NCBI GenBank assembly: GCA_937958285.1
Contig: CALFXQ010000354.1
Coordinates: forward strand, 1 to 26,347
Direction of reading: 5' to 3'
DNA: 26,347 nucleotides
Source: an uncultured Fusibacter sp.
GTDB lineage: Bacteria > Bacillota > Clostridia > Peptostreptococcales > Acidaminobacteraceae
Part shown: piece by piece, positions 24,098-26,347 of the stretch
Layout: the number at the start of each line of letters is the position of its first letter
Numbering within the stretch: the stretch's first letter is position 1
The notes under the pieces: model-generated
Told to the model about the DNA's origin: nothing
Database searches by the model: none
What the model saw: the letters and a program-made list of their open reading frames with translations, nothing else
Translations under genes and position numbers: made by a program

Positions 24098-24403
24098 ATG
24101 CGCATAACAACACATCCGGTACTAGACTTTAAACGCGAAGAAGCATTTGATTTTTACTTCGAGGGCGAAAAAATGACAGGGTACCCAGGCGAGACGATTG
24201 CCGCAGCACTTCATGCAAATGATATTAAAATTCTGTCACTGAGCGCTAAAAATCACGAACCACGAGGTTTGTACTGCGCCATTGGTAATTGTTCATCGTG
24301 CCTTATGGTCGTAAACGACATTCCAAATGTAAGGGTATGTGTAGAGCCGTTGAGTCCTGGTGATCGCGTTGAGCGACAAAATGGGCAGGGGGATATTGTA
24401 TGA
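24098..24403 (+). CDS. [2Fe-2S] ferredoxin-like subunit (HcnA type)
   Basis: This 101-residue protein matches the small [2Fe-2S] subunits of HcnA and of the N-terminal domain of sarcosine oxidase alpha. The cluster ligands are Cys60, Cys65, Cys68 and Cys81 (C-x4-C-x2-C-x12-C in GLYCAIGNCSSCLMVV). It probably passes electrons within the flavoenzyme complex encoded by the operon. It is the first gene after the sigma-54 promoter, with TAGGAGGA before the ATG, and it overlaps the next gene by 4 nt (ATGA). Confidence 0.88.
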   Translation: MRITTHPVLDFKREEAFDFYFEGEKMTGYPGETIAAALHANDIKILSLSAKNHEPRGLYCAIGNCSSCLMVVNDIPNVRVCVEPLSPGDRVERQNGQGDIV

Positions 24404-25497
24404 AGACGCCAGATATTTTAATTGTAGGTGGTGGCCCTGCGGGCATGGCTGCAGCACTTTCTGCGGCGCGTTACGGAAAAGAAGTAGTGGTGATTGAACG
24501 CGACCCGCACCTCGGGGGACAATTGATCAAACAGACACACATGTTCTTTGGATCAGAGAAGCAACAGGCCTCTGTGAGAGGTTTTGATATTGCCTATAAG
24601 ATGATTCAACAGATTGAGGCGCTGCCAAATGTTACGGTACTAAAGAGTACAACGGTAACAGCCCTTTACGACGATGGTGTCGTTACAGCGGTAAATAGAG
24701 CGGGCTATCATAAGTTTTTGCCAAAGACGATGATTGTGGCAACAGGTGCCTTCGAAAAGTCACTGGCATTTCCAAACAATGCACTGCCAGGTATCTACGG
24801 CGCTGGTGCTGTGCAAACCCTCATGAATATGCACGGTATAAAGCCGGGTCAGTCAGTGGTGATGGTCGGCGCTGGAAACATAGGCCTTATTGTGAGTTAT
24901 CAGTTGATGCAAGCGGGCGTCGAGGTTAAGGCCATTGTAGATGCCGCTCCGAGCATTGGTGGCTACATTGTTCACGCCTCAAAAGTGAGACGCATGGGCG
25001 TGCCTATTTACACCAACTACACTGTAAAACAAGCACATGGAGAAAAGAGCCTTGAGGGCGTTACTATCTGGAAGCTCGACGAAAAATGGCAGCCGATGCC
25101 GGGGACAGAGATGCACTACGATTGCGATATTCTTTGTGTTTCGGTGGGATTATCGCCTTTGAGTGAGCTCCTTTGGCAAAGGGGCTGTCAAATGGCCTAC
25201 GTACCATCGCTGGGTGGATACGTGCCAAAGGCCAATGAACATCACGAGACGAGCATTGCAAATCTATTTGTGGCAGGGGATGTGAGCGGTATTGAAGAGG
25301 CGAGCTCTGCGATGGTAGAGGGTTACCTTACAGGACTTTATTGCAATTTGCGTCTCGAAGTTTATGCAGAAGATATGGCTGCTTTGATTGCAGACTATAA
25401 ATCTCAGTTGCACGACTTACGTTCGGGTCCTGCAGGTGACAAGATTCGAGAAGGTTTAGCTCAGGCAAAATTAGAGGAGGCCCTCCATGTTGGCTAA
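24400..25497 (+). CDS. FAD/NAD(P)-type oxidoreductase subunit (HcnB/PdhA type)
   Basis: This 365-residue flavoprotein has two Rossmann folds. The N-terminal FAD site is ILIVGGGPAGMAAAL (GGGPAG 10-15), followed by VVVIERDPHLGGQLIKQTH. The second dinucleotide site is VVMVGAGNIG (GAGNIG 157-162). NLFVAGDVSGIEEASSAMVEG near the C-terminus is the usual second FAD-contact motif. It resembles HcnB of hydrogen cyanide synthase and the alpha subunit of archaeal dye-linked proline dehydrogenase, but lacks the C-terminal BFD-like [2Fe-2S] domain of about 100 residues that HcnB carries; that domain is a separate gene at 26001. It overlaps the next gene by 11 nt. Probable role: electron exit or second active site of the complex. 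Confidence 0.88.
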   Translation: MKTPDILIVGGGPAGMAAALSAARYGKEVVVIERDPHLGGQLIKQTHMFFGSEKQQASVRGFDIAYKMIQQIEALPNVTVLKSTTVTALYDDGVVTAVNRAGYHKFLPKTMIVATGAFEKSLAFPNNALPGIYGAGAVQTLMNMHGIKPGQSVVMVGAGNIGLIVSYQLMQAGVEVKAIVDAAPSIGGYIVHASKVRRMGVPIYTNYTVKQAHGEKSLEGVTIWKLDEKWQPMPGTEMHYDCDILCVSVGLSPLSELLWQRGCQMAYVPSLGGYVPKANEHHETSIANLFVAGDVSGIEEASSAMVEGYLTGLYCNLRLEVYAEDMAALIADYKSQLHDLRSGPAGDKIREGLAQAKLEEALHVG

Positions 25498-25975
25498 TAC
25501 GGGTATACCCACAGAAGAAGATTTAAAAGGTGTGTTTCCATCGATGGAACGTCTCGAAAAAGGTCCGATTGCCATTTTTGAGTGCTATCAACATATTCCC
25601 TGCAACCCTTGCTATACGGCGTGCAAATTAGGGGCGATCGAGCCTTTTGCCGATATTAACGACATGCCAAAATTGCTAGAAGAGAAGTGCTCTGGGTGCG
25701 GCTTGTGCTTGGCGAAATGCCCTGGGCTAGCCATTAGCATTCTCGATTACACCTATTCAGAAACGCAAGCACTGATCAAGATTCCCTATGAATTTTTACC
25801 TCTTCCAGCAGAAGGCGAGAAAGTTACAGCGCTTAATCGCAGCGGCGAACCCGTATGCGAGGCTGTGATTGTCAAAGTGCTCAATCCGGCTACTTTCGAC
25901 AAAACGCCCATGATTTCACTGGCTTTTCCAAAGGAACATATAAAAGAAGTGCGCCATTTTAAGCGTTTAGTCTAG
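25487..25975 (+). CDS. [4Fe-4S] ferredoxin-like subunit
   Basis: This 162-residue protein carries two Cys sets: Cys33, Cys39, Cys42 and Cys46 (CYQHIPCNPCYTAC), then Cys68, Cys71, Cys74 and Cys78 (CSGCGLCLAKCPG). The second set is a classic [4Fe-4S] motif. The first has unusual C-x5-C-x2-C-x3-C spacing. The remaining 80 residues have no motif I recognise. Similar proteins accompany the HcnB-like and DAO-like subunits in clostridial and archaeal gene clusters (PdhX in Thermococcus is comparable). It is probably an electron relay in the complex. GAGGAGG precedes the ATG inside the end of the previous gene. Confidence 0.85.
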   Translation: MLANTGIPTEEDLKGVFPSMERLEKGPIAIFECYQHIPCNPCYTACKLGAIEPFADINDMPKLLEEKCSGCGLCLAKCPGLAISILDYTYSETQALIKIPYEFLPLPAEGEKVTALNRSGEPVCEAVIVKVLNPATFDKTPMISLAFPKEHIKEVRHFKRLV

Positions 25976-26000
25976 AGCTAAGGGTATCGGGAGGAAGATT

Positions 26001-26279
26001 ATGTGTGAGTCAAATCGCTCAGTGGTATGTCGATGTGAGGATATTTCCCTTGAGGAAATCCGCAGCTATATCCAGATGGGCTATACAGATTTAGAAGAAC
26101 TCAAGCGATTGCTTAGAATATCCATGGGACGTTGCCAAGGCAAGACGTGCCTGAGTATAGTGATGCGAGAATTGTCGATGGCAACGGGCAAACCAATGTC
26201 TGAAATTATGCCAACGACACACCGGCCGCCAACAGTAGGTATTTTGTTGGGTGACCTAGCAAAGGGGGCTGTGGAATAA
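26001..26279 (+). CDS. BFD-like [2Fe-2S]-binding protein
   Basis: This 92-residue protein has the BFD/NifU-middle type cluster motif: Cys10-x-Cys12 and Cys45-x4-Cys50 (VVCRCED and GRCQGKTC). The C-terminal RPPTVGILLGDLA is typical of BFD domains attached to HcnB, LhpB or sarcosine oxidase alpha. Here the domain is a free-standing protein between the [4Fe-4S] subunit and the DAO subunit, comparable to PdhF. The ATG at 26001 follows GGGAGGA. The next gene starts 1 nt after its stop. Confidence 0.88.
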   Translation: MCESNRSVVCRCEDISLEEIRSYIQMGYTDLEELKRLLRISMGRCQGKTCLSIVMRELSMATGKPMSEIMPTTHRPPTVGILLGDLAKGAVE

Positions 26280-26280
26280 C

Positions 26281-26347
26281 ATGCGATCAACGGCGAATGT
26301 AGTCATCATTGGCGGAGGCATTTCTGGTGCATCTATTGCCTACAACT
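26281..26347 (+). CDS. DAO-family FAD-dependent oxidoreductase, start only
   Basis: Only 22 residues are in the window, cut by the window end: MRSTANVVIIGGGISGASIAYN. VIIGGGISGASIAY is the FAD-binding start of D-amino-acid-oxidase-like flavoproteins (DadA, SoxB, HcnC, PdhB). Order and neighbours suggest it is the substrate-oxidising subunit, acting on a secondary or D-amino acid such as proline, hydroxyproline, glycine or sarcosine. The substrate cannot be chosen from this window. The ribosome binding site is a G-rich stretch at the end of the preceding gene. Confidence 0.75.
   Translation, partial: MRSTANVVIIGGGISGASIAYN

Noticed and set aside
1..26347. CRISPR arrays, tRNA genes, insertion sequences or attachment sites
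   Set aside because: No regular repeat-spacer pattern, cloverleaf, transposase or integrase frame was seen on either strand.

Overview
The window looks like a stretch of chromosome from a low-to-moderate GC Gram-positive bacterium of the Bacillota, most likely an anaerobic member of the Clostridia. The reasons are strong AGGAGG-type ribosome binding sites, several GTG starts, an S-layer-homology surface protein, a YuaF/flotillin pair, a YerC/TrpR-like regulator, a PurF with an 11-residue propeptide, a full-length single-chain PurL and a chain of iron-sulfur flavoenzyme subunits. I cannot name the genus. No rRNA, tRNA, IS element, phage gene or CRISPR array was seen, and no gene looks broken. 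No gap between genes is longer than about 260 bases.

Layout. (1) 75-2033: a ROK-family sugar kinase (probably glucokinase) and a class-C beta-lactamase-like serine hydrolase form a short operon that ends at a strong terminator. (2) 2172-4272: a YuaF/NfeD-like membrane protein and a flotillin, also closed by a terminator. (3) 4455-5675: a DEAD-box RNA helicase with a DEGD motif II. (4) 5896-7287: a secreted protein with three SLH domains and two related beta-sandwich repeats, behind a 5' leader of about 120 nt. (5) 7381-8202: a NIF3-family metal protein. It converges on a minus-strand pair, a LysR regulator followed by a YerC-like protein (8256-9503), and both sides share a bidirectional terminator. 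(6) 9653-20135: a purine biosynthesis cluster, purL then purC-purF-purM-purN-purH-purD. It covers most steps from PRPP to IMP, but purE/purK and purB are absent here. A second promoter lies in front of purC. (7) 20260-23838: a cupin, a CHASE-domain histidine kinase and a PAS-AAA+-Fis sigma-54 activator. (8) 24098 to the window end: a tightly packed operon for a multi-subunit flavin/iron-sulfur dehydrogenase ([2Fe-2S] protein, FAD/NAD-type subunit, [4Fe-4S] protein, BFD-like [2Fe-2S] protein and the start of a DAO-family flavoprotein). It sits behind a near-perfect sigma-54 -24/-12 promoter.

Regions 7 and 8 form the most interesting unit. The kinase and activator lie directly upstream of an operon with a matching sigma-54 promoter and two repeated candidate enhancer sites. 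The activator has no receiver domain, so how the kinase signals to it is unclear. The catalytic operon resembles the dye-linked proline/hydroxyproline/sarcosine dehydrogenase and hydrogen-cyanide-synthase type enzymes, with each module on its own gene, but its substrate cannot be read from this window. In region 6, the lysR gene is divergent from purL, with overlapping promoters and a LysR-type palindrome about 60 bp upstream of the predicted purL start. A separate palindrome resembling inverted PurR boxes lies between purL and purC. The purine genes may therefore be controlled at two points.
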